Shown here: positions 50,601 to 63,300 of the stretch, piece by piece
How the letters are laid out: each line of letters starts with the position of its first letter
Numbering within the stretch: the first letter of the stretch is position 1
Assembly (NCBI GenBank): GCA_037893245.1
Contig: JBAIAA010001588.1
Span: 1 to 64,000, forward strand
Length of the DNA: 64,000 bases
Direction of reading: 5' to 3'
Source: Crossaster papposus
Lineage: Eukaryota; Echinodermata; Asteroidea; Velatida; Solasteridae
Program-made: the position numbers and the translations under genes
Notes under the pieces: generated by a model
Told to the model about the DNA's origin: nothing
Database searches by the model: none
The model's input: only the letters and a program-made list of their open reading frames with translations

Positions 50601-53600
50601 TGTAAAGGGAAAGAAGTGTGCATAAGAAATATGTAAAGGGAAAGAAGTGTGCATAAGAAATATGTAAAGGGAAAGAAGTGTGCATAAGAAATATGTAAAG
50701 GGAAAGAAGTGTGCATAAGAAATATGTAAAGGGAAAGAAGTGTGCATAAGAAATATGTAAAGGGAAAGAAGTGTGCATAAGAAATATGTAAAGGGAAAGA
50801 AGTGTGCATAAGAAATATGTAAAGGGAAAGAAGTGTGCATAAGAAATATGTAAAGGGAAAGAAGTGTGCATAAGAAATATGTAAAGGGAAAGAAGTGTGC
50901 ATAAGAAATATGTAAAGGGAAAGAAGTGTGCATAAGAAATATGTAAAGGGAAAGAAGTGTGCATAAGAAATATGTAAAGGGAAAGAAGTGTGCATAAGAA
51001 ATATGTAAAGGGAAAGAAGTGTGCATAAGAAATATGTAAAGGGAAAGAAGTGTGCATAAGAAATATGTAAAGGGAAAGAAGTGTGCATAAGAAATATGTA
51101 AAGGGAAAGAAGTGTGCATAAGAAATATGTAAAGGGAAAGAAGTGTGCATAAGAAATATGTAAAGGGAAAGAAGTGTGCATAAGAAATATGTAAAGGGAA
51201 AGAAGTGTGCATAAGAAATATGTAAAGGGAAAGAAGTGTGCATAAGAAATATGTAAAGGGAAAGAAGTGTGCATAAGAAATATGTAAAGGGAAAGAAGTG
51301 TGCATAAGAAATATGTAAAGGGAAAGAAGTGTGCATAAGAAATATGTAAAGGGAAAGAAGTGTGCATAAGAAATATGTAAAGGGAAAGAAGTGTGCATAA
51401 GAAATATGTAAAGGGAAAGAAGTGTGCATAAGAAATATGTAAAGGGAAAGAAGTGTGCATAAGAAATATGTAAAGGGAAAGAAGTGTGCATAAGAAATAT
51501 GTAAAGGGAAAGAAGTGTGCATAAGAAATATGTAAAGGGAAAGAAGTGTGCATAAGAAATATGTAAAGGGAAAGAAGTGTGCATAAGAAATATGTAAAGG
51601 GAAAGAAGTGTGCATAAGAAATATGTAAAGGGAAAGAAGTGTGCATAAGAAATATGTAAAGGGAAAGAAGTGTGCATAAGAAATATGTAAAGGGAAAGAA
51701 GTGTGCATAAGAAATATGTAAAGGGAAAGAAGTGTGCATAAGAAATATGTAAAGGGAAAGAAGTGTGCATAAGAAATATGTAAAGGGAAAGAAGTGTGCA
51801 TAAGAAATATGTAAAGGGAAAGAAGTGTGCATAAGAAATATGTAAAGGGAAAGAAGTGTGCATAAGAAATATGTAAAGGGAAAGAAGTGTGCATAAGAAA
51901 TATGTAAAGGGAAAGAAGTGTGCATAAGAAATATGTAAAGGGAAAGAAGTGTGCATAAGAAATATGTAAAGGGAAAGAAGTGTGCATAAGAAATATGTAA
52001 AGGGAAAGAAGTGTGCATAAGAAATATGTAAAGGGAAAGAAGTGTGCATAAGAAATATGTAAAGGGAAAGAAGTGTGCATAAGAAATATGTAAAGGGAAA
52101 GAAGTGTGCATAAGAAATATGTAAAGGGAAAGAAGTGTGCATAAGAAATATGTAAAGGGAAAGAAGTGTGCATAAGAAATATGTAAAGGGAAAGAAGTGT
52201 GCATAAGAAATATGTAAAGGGAAAGAAGTGTGCATAAGAAATATGTAAAGGGAAAGAAGTGTGCATAAGAAATATGTAAAGGGAAAGAAGTGTGCATAAG
52301 AAATATGTAAAGGGAAAGAAGTGTGCATAAGAAATATGTAAAGGGAAAGAAGTGTGCATAAGAAATATGTAAAGGGAAAGAAGTGTGCATAAGAAATATG
52401 TAAAGGGAAAGAAGTGTGCATAAGAAATATGTAAAGGGAAAGAAGTGTGCATAAGAAATATGTAAAGGGAAAGAAGTGTGCATAAGAAATATGTAAAGGG
52501 AAAGAAGTGTGCATAAGAAATATGTAAAGGGAAAGAAGTGTGCATAAGAAATATGTAAAGGGAAAGAAGTGTGCATAAGAAATATGTAAAGGGAAAGAAG
52601 TGTGCATAAGAAATATGTAAAGGGAAAGAAGTGTGCATAAGAAATATGTAAAGGGAAAGAAGTGTGCATAAGAAATATGTAAAGGGAAAGAAGTGTGCAT
52701 AAGAAATATGTAAAGGGAAAGAAGTGTGCATAAGAAATATGTAAAGGGAAAGAAGTGTGCATAAGAAATATGTAAAGGGAAAGAAGTGTGCATAAGAAAT
52801 ATGTAAAGGGAAAGAAGTGTGCATAAGAAATATGTAAAGGGAAAGAAGTGTGCATAAGAAATATGTAAAGGGAAAGAAGTGTGCATAAGAAATATGTAAA
52901 GGGAAAGAAGTGTGCATAAGAAATATGTAAAGGGAAAGAAGTGTGCATAAGAAATATGTAAAGGGAAAGAAGTGTGCATAAGAAATATGTAAAGGGAAAG
53001 AAGTGTGCATAAGAAATATGTAAAGGGAAAGAAGTGTGCATAAGAAATATGTAAAGGGAAAGAAGTGTGCATAAGAAATATGTAAAGGGAAAGAAGTGTG
53101 CATAAGAAATATGTAAAGGGAAAGAAGTGTGCATAAGAAATATGTAAAGGGAAAGAAGTGTGCATAAGAAATATGTAAAGGGAAAGAAGTGTGCATAAGA
53201 AATATGTAAAGGGAAAGAAGTGTGCATAAGAAATATGTAAAGGGAAAGAAGTGTGCATAAGAAATATGTAAAGGGAAAGAAGTGTGCATAAGAAATATGT
53301 AAAGGGAAAGAAGTGTGCATAAGAAATATGTAAAGGGAAAGAAGTGTGCATAAGAAATATGTAAAGGGAAAGAAGTGTGCATAAGAAATATGTAAAGGGA
53401 AAGAAGTGTGCATAAGAAATATGTAAAGGGAAAGAAGTGTGCATAAGAAATATGTAAAGGGAAAGAAGTGTGCATAAGAAATATGTAAAGGGAAAGAAGT
53501 GTGCATAAGAAATATGTAAAGGGAAAGAAGTGTGCATAAGAAATATGTAAAGGGAAAGAAGTGTGCATAAGAAATATGTAAAGGGAAAGAAGTGTGCATA

Positions 53601-56600
53601 AGAAATATGTAAAGGGAAAGAAGTGTGCATAAGAAATATGTAAAGGGAAAGAAGTGTGCATAAGAAATATGTAAAGGGAAAGAAGTGTGCATAAGAAATA
53701 TGTAAAGGGAAAGAAGTGTGCATAAGAAATATGTAAAGGGAAAGAAGTGTGCATAAGAAATATGTAAAGGGAAAGAAGTGTGCATAAGAAATATGTAAAG
53801 GGAAAGAAGTGTGCATAAGAAATATGTAAAGGGAAAGAAGTGTGCATAAGAAATATGTAAAGGGAAAGAAGTGTGCATAAGAAATATGTAAAGGGAAAGA
53901 AGTGTGCATAAGAAATATGTAAAGGGAAAGAAGTGTGCATAAGAAATATGTAAAGGGAAAGAAGTGTGCATAAGAAATATGTAAAGGGAAAGAAGTGTGC
54001 ATAAGAAATATGTAAAGGGAAAGAAGTGTGCATAAGAAATATGTAAAGGGAAAGAAGTGTGCATAAGAAATATGTAAAGGGAAAGAAGTGTGCATAAGAA
54101 ATATGTAAAGGGAAAGAAGTGTGCATAAGAAATATGTAAAGGGAAAGAAGTGTGCATAAGAAATATGTAAAGGGAAAGAAGTGTGCATAAGAAATATGTA
54201 AAGGGAAAGAAGTGTGCATAAGAAATATGTAAAGGGAAAGAAGTGTGCATAAGAAATATGTAAAGGGAAAGAAGTGTGCATAAGAAATATGTAAAGGGAA
54301 AGAAGTGTGCATAAGAAATATGTAAAGGGAAAGAAGTGTGCATAAGAAATATGTAAAGGGAAAGAAGTGTGCATAAGAAATATGTAAAGGGAAAGAAGTG
54401 TGCATAAGAAATATGTAAAGGGAAAGAAGTGTGCATAAGAAATATGTAAAGGGAAAGAAGTGTGCATAAGAAATATGTAAAGGGAAAGAAGTGTGCATAA
54501 GAAATATGTAAAGGGAAAGAAGTGTGCATAAGAAATATGTAAAGGGAAAGAAGTGTGCATAAGAAATATGTAAAGGGAAAGAAGTGTGCATAAGAAATAT
54601 GTAAAGGGAAAGAAGTGTGCATAAGAAATATGTAAAGGGAAAGAAGTGTGCATAAGAAATATGTAAAGGGAAAGAAGTGTGCATAAGAAATATGTAAAGG
54701 GAAAGAAGTGTGCATAAGAAATATGTAAAGGGAAAGAAGTGTGCATAAGAAATATGTAAAGGGAAAGAAGTGTGCATAAGAAATATGTAAAGGGAAAGAA
54801 GTGTGCATAAGAAATATGTAAAGGGAAAGAAGTGTGCATAAGAAATATGTAAAGGGAAAGAAGTGTGCATAAGAAATATGTAAAGGGAAAGAAGTGTGCA
54901 TAAGAAATATGTAAAGGGAAAGAAGTGTGCATAAGAAATATGTAAAGGGAAAGAAGTGTGCATAAGAAATATGTAAAGGGAAAGAAGTGTGCATAAGAAA
55001 TATGTAAAGGGAAAGAAGTGTGCATAAGAAATATGTAAAGGGAAAGAAGTGTGCATAAGAAATATGTAAAGGGAAAGAAGTGTGCATAAGAAATATGTAA
55101 AGGGAAAGAAGTGCTAAGAAATATGTAAAGGGAAAGAAGTGTGCATAAGAAATATGTAAAGGGAAAGAAGTGTGCATAAGAAATATGTAAAGGGAAAGAA
55201 GTGTGCATAAGAAATATGTAAAGGGAAAGAAGTGTGCATAAGAAATATGTAAAGGGAAAGAAGTGTGCATAAGAAATATGTAAAGGGAAAGAAGTGTGCA
55301 TAAGAAATATGTAAAGGGAAAGAAGTGTGCATAAGAAATATGTAAAGGGAAAGAAGTGTGCATAAGAAATATGTAAAGGGAAAGAAGTGTGCATAAGAAA
55401 TATGTAAAGGGAAAGAAGTGTGCATAAGAAATATGTAAAGGGAAAGAAGTGTGCATAAGAAATATGTAAAGGGAAAGAAGTGTGCATAAGAAATATGTAA
55501 AGGGAAAGAAGTGTGCATAAGAAATATGTAAAGGGAAAGAAGTGTGCATAAGAAATATGTAAAGGGAAAGAAGTGTGCATAAGAAATATGTAAAGGGAAA
55601 GAAGTGTGCATAAGAAATATGTAAAGGGAAAGAAGTGTGCATAAGAAATATGTAAAGGGAAAGAAGTGTGCATAAGAAATATGTAAAGGGAAAGAAGTGT
55701 GCATAAGAAATATGTAAAGGGAAAGAAGTGTGCATAAGAAATATGTAAAGGGAAAGAAGTGTGCATAAGAAATATGTAAAGGGAAAGAAGTGTGCATAAG
55801 AAATATGTAAAGGGAAAGAAGTGTGCATAAGAAATATGTAAAGGGAAAGAAGTGTGCATAAGAAATATGTAAAGGGAAAGAAGTGTGCATAAGAAATATG
55901 TAAAGGGAAAGAAGTGTGCATAAGAAATATGTAAAGGGAAAGAAGTGTGCATAAGAAATATGTAAAGGGAAAGAAGTGTGCATAAGAAATATGTAAAGGG
56001 AAAGAAGTGTGCATAAGAAATATGTAAAGGGAAAGAAGTGTGCATAAGAAATATGTAAAGGGAAAGAAGTGTGCATAAGAAATATGTAAAGGGAAAGAAG
56101 TGTGCATAAGAAATATGTAAAGGGAAAGAAGTGTGCATAAGAAATATGTAAAGGGAAAGAAGTGTGCATAAGAAATATGTAAAGGGAAAGAAGTGTGCAT
56201 AAGAAATATGTAAAGGGAAAGAAGTGTGCATAAGAAATATGTAAAGGGAAAGAAGTGTGCATAAGAAATATGTAAAGGGAAAGAAGTGTGCATAAGAAAT
56301 ATGTAAAGGGAAAGAAGTGTGCATAAGAAATATGTAAAGGGAAAGAAGTGTGCATAAGAAATATGTAAAGGGAAAGAAGTGTGCATAAGAAATATGTAAA
56401 GGGAAAGAAGTGTGCATAAGAAATATGTAAAGGGAAAGAAGTGTGCATAAGAAATATGTAAAGGGAAAGAAGTGTGCATAAGAAATATGTAAAGGGAAAG
56501 AAGTGTGCATAAGAAATATGTAAAGGGAAAGAAGTGTGCATAAGAAATATGTAAAGGGAAAGAAGTGTGCATAAGAAATATGTAAAGGGAAAGAAGTGTG

Positions 56601-59600
56601 CATAAGAAATATGTAAAGGGAAAGAAGTGTGCATAAGAAATATGTAAAGGGAAAGAAGTGTGCATAAGAAATATGTAAAGGGAAAGAAGTGTGCATAAGA
56701 AATATGTAAAGGGAAAGAAGTGTGCATAAGAAATATGTAAAGGGAAAGAAGTGTGCATAAGAAATATGTAAAGGGAAAGAAGTGTGCATAAGAAATATGT
56801 AAAGGGAAAGAAGTGTGCATAAGAAATATGTAAAGGGAAAGAAGTGTGCATAAGAAATATGTAAAGGGAAAGAAGTGTGCATAAGAAATATGTAAAGGGA
56901 AAGAAGTGTGCATAAGAAATATGTAAAGGGAAAGAAGTGTGCATAAGAAATATGTAAAGGGAAAGAAGTGTGCATAAGAAATATGTAAAGGGAAAGAAGT
57001 GTGCATAAGAAATATGTAAAGGGAAAGAAGTGTGCATAAGAAATATGTAAAGGGAAAGAAGTGTGCATAAGAAATATGTAAAGGGAAAGAAGTGTGCATA
57101 AGAAATATGTAAAGGGAAAGAAGTGTGCATAAGAAATATGTAAAGGGAAAGAAGTGTGCATAAGAAATATGTAAAGGGAAAGAAGTGTGCATAAGAAATA
57201 TGTAAAGGGAAAGAAGTGTGCATAAGAAATATGTAAAGGGAAAGAAGTGTGCATAAGAAATATGTAAAGGGAAAGAAGTGTGCATAAGAAATATGTAAAG
57301 GGAAAGAAGTGTGCATAAGAAATATGTAAAGGGAAAGAAGTGTGCATAAGAAATATGTAAAGGGAAAGAAGTGTGCATAAGAAATATGTAAAGGGAAAGA
57401 AGTGTGCATAAGAAATATGTAAAGGGAAAGAAGTGTGCATAAGAAATATGTAAAGGGAAAGAAGTGTGCATAAGAAATATGTAAAGGGAAAGAAGTGTGC
57501 ATAAGAAATATGTAAAGGGAAAGAAGTGTGCATAAGAAATATGTAAAGGGAAAGAAGTGTGCATAAGAAATATGTAAAGGGAAAGAAGTGTGCATAAGAA
57601 ATATGTAAAGGGAAAGAAGTGTGCATAAGAAATATGTAAAGGGAAAGAAGTGTGCATAAGAAATATGTAAAGGGAAAGAAGTGTGCATAAGAAATATGTA
57701 AAGGGAAAGAAGTGTGCATAAGAAATATGTAAAGGGAAAGAAGTGTGCATAAGAAATATGTAAAGGGAAAGAAGTGTGCATAAGAAATATGTAAAGGGAA
57801 AGAAGTGTGCATAAGAAATATGTAAAGGGAAAGAAGTGTGCATAAGAAATATGTAAAGGGAAAGAAGTGTGCATAAGAAATATGTAAAGGGAAAGAAGTG
57901 TGCATAAGAAATATGTAAAGGGAAAGAAGTGTGCATAAGAAATATGTAAAGGGAAAGAAGTGTGCATAAGAAATATGTAAAGGGAAAGAAGTGTGCATAA
58001 GAAATATGTAAAGGGAAAGAAGTGTGCATAAGAAATATGTAAAGGGAAAGAAGTGTGCATAAGAAATATGTAAAGGGAAAGAAGTGTGCATAAGAAATAT
58101 GTAAAGGGAAAGAAGTGTGCATAAGAAATATGTAAAGGGAAAGAAGTGTGCATAAGAAATATGTAAAGGGAAAGAAGTGTGCATAAGAAATATGTAAAGG
58201 GAAAGAAGTGTGCATAAGAAATATGTAAAGGGAAAGAAGTGTGCATAAGAAATATGTAAAGGGAAAGAAGTGTGCATAAGAAATATGTAAAGGGAAAGAA
58301 GTGTGCATAAGAAATATGTAAAGGGAAAGAAGTGTGCATAAGAAATATGTAAAGGGAAAGAAGTGTGCATAAGAAATATGTAAAGGGAAAGAAGTGTGCA
58401 TAAGAAATATGTAAAGGGAAAGAAGTGTGCATAAGAAATATGTAAAGGGAAAGAAGTGTGCATAAGAAATATGTAAAGGGAAAGAAGTGTGCATAAGAAA
58501 TATGTAAAGGGAAAGAAGTGTGCATAAGAAATATGTAAAGGGAAAGAAGTGTGCATAAGAAATATGTAAAGGGAAAGAAGTGTGCATAAGAAATATGTAA
58601 AGGGAAAGAAGTGTGCATAAGAAATATGTAAAGGGAAAGAAGTGTGCATAAGAAATATGTAAAGGGAAAGAAGTGTGCATAAGAAATATGTAAAGGGAAA
58701 GAAGTGTGCATAAGAAATATGTAAAGGGAAAGAAGTGTGCATAAGAAATATGTAAAGGGAAAGAAGTGTGCATAAGAAATATGTAGGAAAGAAGTGTGCA
58801 TAAGAAATATGTAAAGGGAAAGAAGTGTGCATAAGAAATATGTAAAGGGAAAGAAGTGTGCATAAGAAATATGTAAAGGGAAAGAAGTGTGCATAAGAAA
58901 TATGTAAAGGGAAAGAAGTGTGCATAAGAAATATGTAAAGGGAAAGAAGTGTGCATAAGAAATATGTAAAGGGAAAGAAGTGTGCATAAGAAATATGTAA
59001 AGGGAAAGAAGTGTGCATAAGAAATATGTAAAGGGAAAGAAGTGTGCATAAGAAATATGTAAAGGGAAAGAAGTGTGCATAAGAAATATGTAAAGGGAAA
59101 GAAGTGTGCATAAGAAATATGTAAAGGGAAAGAAGTGTGCATAAGAAATATGTAAAGGGAAAGAAGTGTGCATAAGAAATATGTAAAGGGAAAGAAGTGT
59201 GCATAAGAAATATGTAAAGGGAAAGAAGTGTGCATAAGAAATATGTAAAGGGAAAGAAGTGTGCATAAGAAATATGTAAAGGGAAAGAAGTGTGCATAAG
59301 AAATATGTAAAGGGAAAGAAGTGTGCATAAGAAATATGTAAAGGGAAAGAAGTGTGCATAAGAAATATGTAAAGGGAAAGAAGTGTGCATAAGAAATATG
59401 TAAAGGGAAAGAAGTGTGCATAAGAAATATGTAAAGGGAAAGAAGTGTGCATAAGAAATATGTAAAGGGAAAGAAGTGTGCATAAGAAATATGTAAAGGG
59501 AAAGAAGTGTGCATAAGAAATATGTAAAGGGAAAGAAGTGTGCATAAGAAATATGTAAAGGGAAAGAAGTGTGCATAAGAAATATGTAAAGGGAAAGAAG

Positions 59601-60330
59601 TGTGCATAAGAAATATGTAAAGGGAAAGAAGTGTGCATAAGAAATATGTAAAGGGAAAGAAGTGTGCATAAGAAATATGTAAAGGGAAAGAAGTGTGCAT
59701 AAGAAATATGTAAAGGGAAAGAAGTGTGCATAAGAAATATGTAAAGGGAAAGAAGTGTGCATAAGAAATATGTAAAGGGAAAGAAGTGTGCATAAGAAAT
59801 ATGTAAAGGGAAAGAAGTGTGCATAAGAAATATGTAAAGGGAAAGAAGTGTGCATAAGAAATATGTAAAGGGAAAGAAGTGTGCATAAGAAATATGTAAA
59901 GGGAAAGAAGTGTGCATAAGAAATATGTAAAGGGAAAGAAGTGTGCATAAGAAATATGTAAAGGGAAAGAAGTGTGCATAAGAAATATGTAAAGGGAAAG
60001 AAGTGTGCATAAGAAATATGTAAAGGGAAAGAAGTGTGCATAAGAAATATGTAAAGGGAAAGAAGTGTGCATAAGAAATATGTAAAGGGAAAGAAGTGTG
60101 CATAAGAAATATGTAAAGGGAAAGAAGTGTGCATAAGAAATATGTAAAGGGAAAGAAGTGTGCATAAGAAATATGTAAAGGGAAAGAAGTGTGCATAAGA
60201 AATATGTAAAGGGAAAGAAGTGTGCATAAGAAATATGTAAAGGGAAAGAAGTGTGCATAAGAAATATGTAAAGGGAAAGAAGTGTGCATAAGAAATATGT
60301 AAAGGGAAAGAAGTGTGCATAAGAAATATG

Positions 60331-63300
60331 TAAAAGGAAAGAAGTGTGCATAAGAAATATGTAAAGGGAAAGAAGTGTGCATAATAAATATGTAAAGGGA
60401 AAGAAGTGTGCATAAGAAATATGTAAAGGGAAAGAAGTGTGCATAAGAAATATGTAAAGGGAAATAAGTGTGCATAAGAAATATGTAAAGGGAAATAAGT
60501 GTGCATAAGAAATATGTAAAGGAAAGAAGTGTGCATAAGAAATATGTAAAGGGAAAGAAGTGTGCATAAGAAATATGTAAAGGGAAAGAAGTGTGCATAA
60601 GAAATATGTAAAGGGAAAGAAATGTGCATAAGAAATATGTAAAGGGAAAGAAGTGTGCATAAGAAATATGTAAAGGGAAAGAAGTGTGCATAAGAAATAT
60701 GTAAAGGGAAAGAAGTGTGCATAAGAAATATGTAAAGGGAAAGAAGTGTGCATAAGAAATATGTAAAGGGAAAGAAGTGTGCATAAGAAATATGTAAAGG
60801 GAAAGAAGTGTGCATAAGAAATATGTAAAGGGAAAGAAGTGTGCATAAGAAATATGTAAAGGGAAAGAAGTGTGCATAAGAAATATGTAAAGGGAAAGAA
60901 GTGTGCATAAGAAATATGTAAAGGGAAAGAAGTGTGCATAAGAAATATGTAAAGGGAAAGAAGTGTGCATAAGAAATATGTAAAGGGAAAAAAGTGTGCA
61001 TACGAAATATGTAAAGGGAAAGAAGTGTGCATAAGAAATATGTAAAGGGAAAGAAGTGTGCATAAGAAATATGTAAAGGGGAAGAAGTGTGCATAAGAAA
61101 TATGTAAAGGGAAAGAAGTGTGCATAAGAAATATGTAAAGGGAAAGAAGTGTGCATAAGAAATATGTAAAGGGAAAGAAATGTGCATAAGAAATATGTAA
61201 AGGGAAAGAAGTGTGCATAAGAAATATGTAAAGGGAAAGAAGTGTGCATAAGAAATATGTAAAGGGAAAGAAGTGTGCATAAGAAATATGTAAAGGGAAA
61301 GAAGTGTGCATAAGACATATGTAAAGGGAAAGAAGTGTGCATAAGAAATATGTAAAGGGAAAGAAGTGTGCATAAGAAATATGTAAAGGGAAAGAAGTGT
61401 GCATAAGAAATATGTAAAGGGAAAGAAGTGTGCATAAGAAATATGTAAAGGGAAAGAAGTGTGCATAAGAAATATGTAAAGGGAAAGAAGTGTGCATAAG
61501 AAATATGTAAAGGGAAAGAAGTGTGCATAAGAAATATGTAAAGGGAAAGAAGTGTGCATAAGAAATATGTTTAAGGGAAAAAAGTGTGCATAAGAAATAT
61601 GTAAAGGAAAAGAAGTGTGCATAAGAAATATGTAAAGGGAAAGAAGTGTGCATAAGAAATAAACACATGATGTGGGAACAAGCCCTCGAGTTATATATGT
61701 AAAGGGAAAGAAGTGTGCATAAGAAATAAACACATGATGTGGGAACAAGCCCTCGAGTTAAATATGTAAAGGGAAAGAAGTGTGCATAAGCAATATGTAA
61801 AGGGAAAGAAGTGTGCATAAGAAATATGTAAAGGGAAAGAAGTGTGCATAAGAAATATGTAAAGGGAAAGAAGTGTGCATAAGAAATATGTAAAGGGAAA
61901 GAAGTGTGCATAAGAAATATGTAAAGGGAAAGAAGTGTGCATAAGAAATATGTAAAGGGAAAGAAGTGTGCATAAGAAATATGTAAAGGGAAAGAAGTGT
62001 GCATAAGAAATATGTAAAGGGAAAGAAGTGTGCATAAGAAATATGTAAAGGGAAAGAAGTGTGCATAAGAAATATGTAAAGGGAAAGAAGTGTGCATAAG
62101 AAATATGTAAAGGGAAAGAAGTGTGCATAAGAAATATGTAAAGGGAAAGAAGTGTGCATAAGAAATATGTAAAGGGAAAGAAGTGTGCATAAGAAATATG
62201 TAAAGGGAAAGAAGTGTGCATAAGAAATATGTAAAGGGAAAGAAGTGTGCATAAGAAATATGTAAAGGGAAAGAAGTGTGCATAAGAAAAATGTAAAGGG
62301 AAAGAAGTGTGCATAATAAATATGTAAAGGGAAAGAAGTGTGCATAAGAAATATGTAAAGGGAAAGAAGTGTGCATAAGAAATATGTAAAGGGAAAGAAG
62401 TGTGCATAAGAAATATGTAAAGGGAAAGAAGTGTGCATAAGAAATATGTAAAGGGAAAGAAGTGTGCATAAGAAATATGTAAAGGGAAAGAAGTGTGCAT
62501 AAGAAATATGTAAAGGGAAATAAGTGTGCATAAGAAATATGTAAAGGGAAAGAAGTGTGCATAAGAAATATGTAAAGGGAAAGAAGTGTGCATAAGAAAT
62601 ATGTAAAGGGAAAGAAGTGTGCATAAGAAATATGTAAAGGGAAAGAAGTGTGCATAAGAAATATGTAAAGGGAAAGAAGTGTGCATAAGAAATATGTAAA
62701 GGGAAAGAAGTGTGCATAAGAAATATGTAAAGGGAAAGAAGTGTGCATAAGAAATATGTAAAGGGAAAGAAGTGTGCATCAGAAATATTTAAAGGGAAAG
62801 AAGTGTGCATAAGAAATATGTAAAGGGAAAGAAGTGTGCATAAGAAATATGTAAAGGGAAAGAAGTGTGCATAAGAAATATGTAAAGGGAAAGAAGTGTG
62901 CATACGAAATATGTAAAGGGAAAGAAGTGTGCATAAGAAATATGTAAAGGGAAAGAAGTGTGCATAAGAAATATGTAAAGGGAAAGAAGTGTGCATAAGA
63001 AATATGTAAAGGGAAAGAAGTGTGCATAAGAAATATGTAAAGGGAAAGAAGTGTGCATAAGAAATATGTAAAGGGAAAGAAGTGTGCATAAGAAATATGT
63101 AAAGGGAAAGAAGTGTGCATAAGAAATATGTAAAGGGAAAGAAGTGTGCATAAGAAATATGTAAAGGGAAAGAAGTGTGCATAAGAAATATGTAAAGGGA
63201 AAGAAGTGTGCATAAGAAATATGTAAAGGGAAAGAAGTGTGCATAAGAAATATGTAAAGGGAAAGAAGTGTGCATAAGAAATATGTAAAGGGAAAGAAGT

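Larger units (their letters stand above)
38800..60330 (+). repeat. Homogeneous core of the 31-bp satellite
   Basis: About 690 monomers with essentially no base substitutions by eye. For example, the 60-base rows repeat with a strict 1860-base cycle (60 monomers) from 47651 to about 55110, with no phase change. The exceptions I found are small length changes (an extra A near 39350, a 4-base loss near 46942, 3-base losses near 55114 and 58786) and four damaged spacers (39077, 40094, 46013, 47624). The contrast with the flanks, where variants occur every few monomers, is sharp at both edges. Very recent amplification or an assembly/consensus artefact would both explain it. Confidence 0.9.
5245..61761 (+). 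repeat. Type B 34-bp spacer family (18 intact copies; span of first to last)
   Basis: Differs from type A by two substitutions in the core (TGTGGGAACAAG). Starts: 5245, 6242, 8114, 11449, 19573, 19640, 22315, 22382, 23255, 23322, 23885, 24913, 35851, 35949, 38039, 38137, 61661, 61728. Ordinary 31-bp monomers follow, not the 30-bp form. The copy at 22315 starts ACACACATG and the one at 61661 ends TTATAT. Twelve of the 18 occur as close doublets. Confidence 0.9.

Noticed and set aside
38765-61528. Giant minus-strand open frame (7587 codons) and dozens of similar ones across the window
   Set aside because: They are the stop-free 31-bp monomer read repeatedly. Translations are the same 31-residue cycle in all three frames, with breaks only where length variants, spacers or substitutions occur. 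No domain, signal or codon bias is present.
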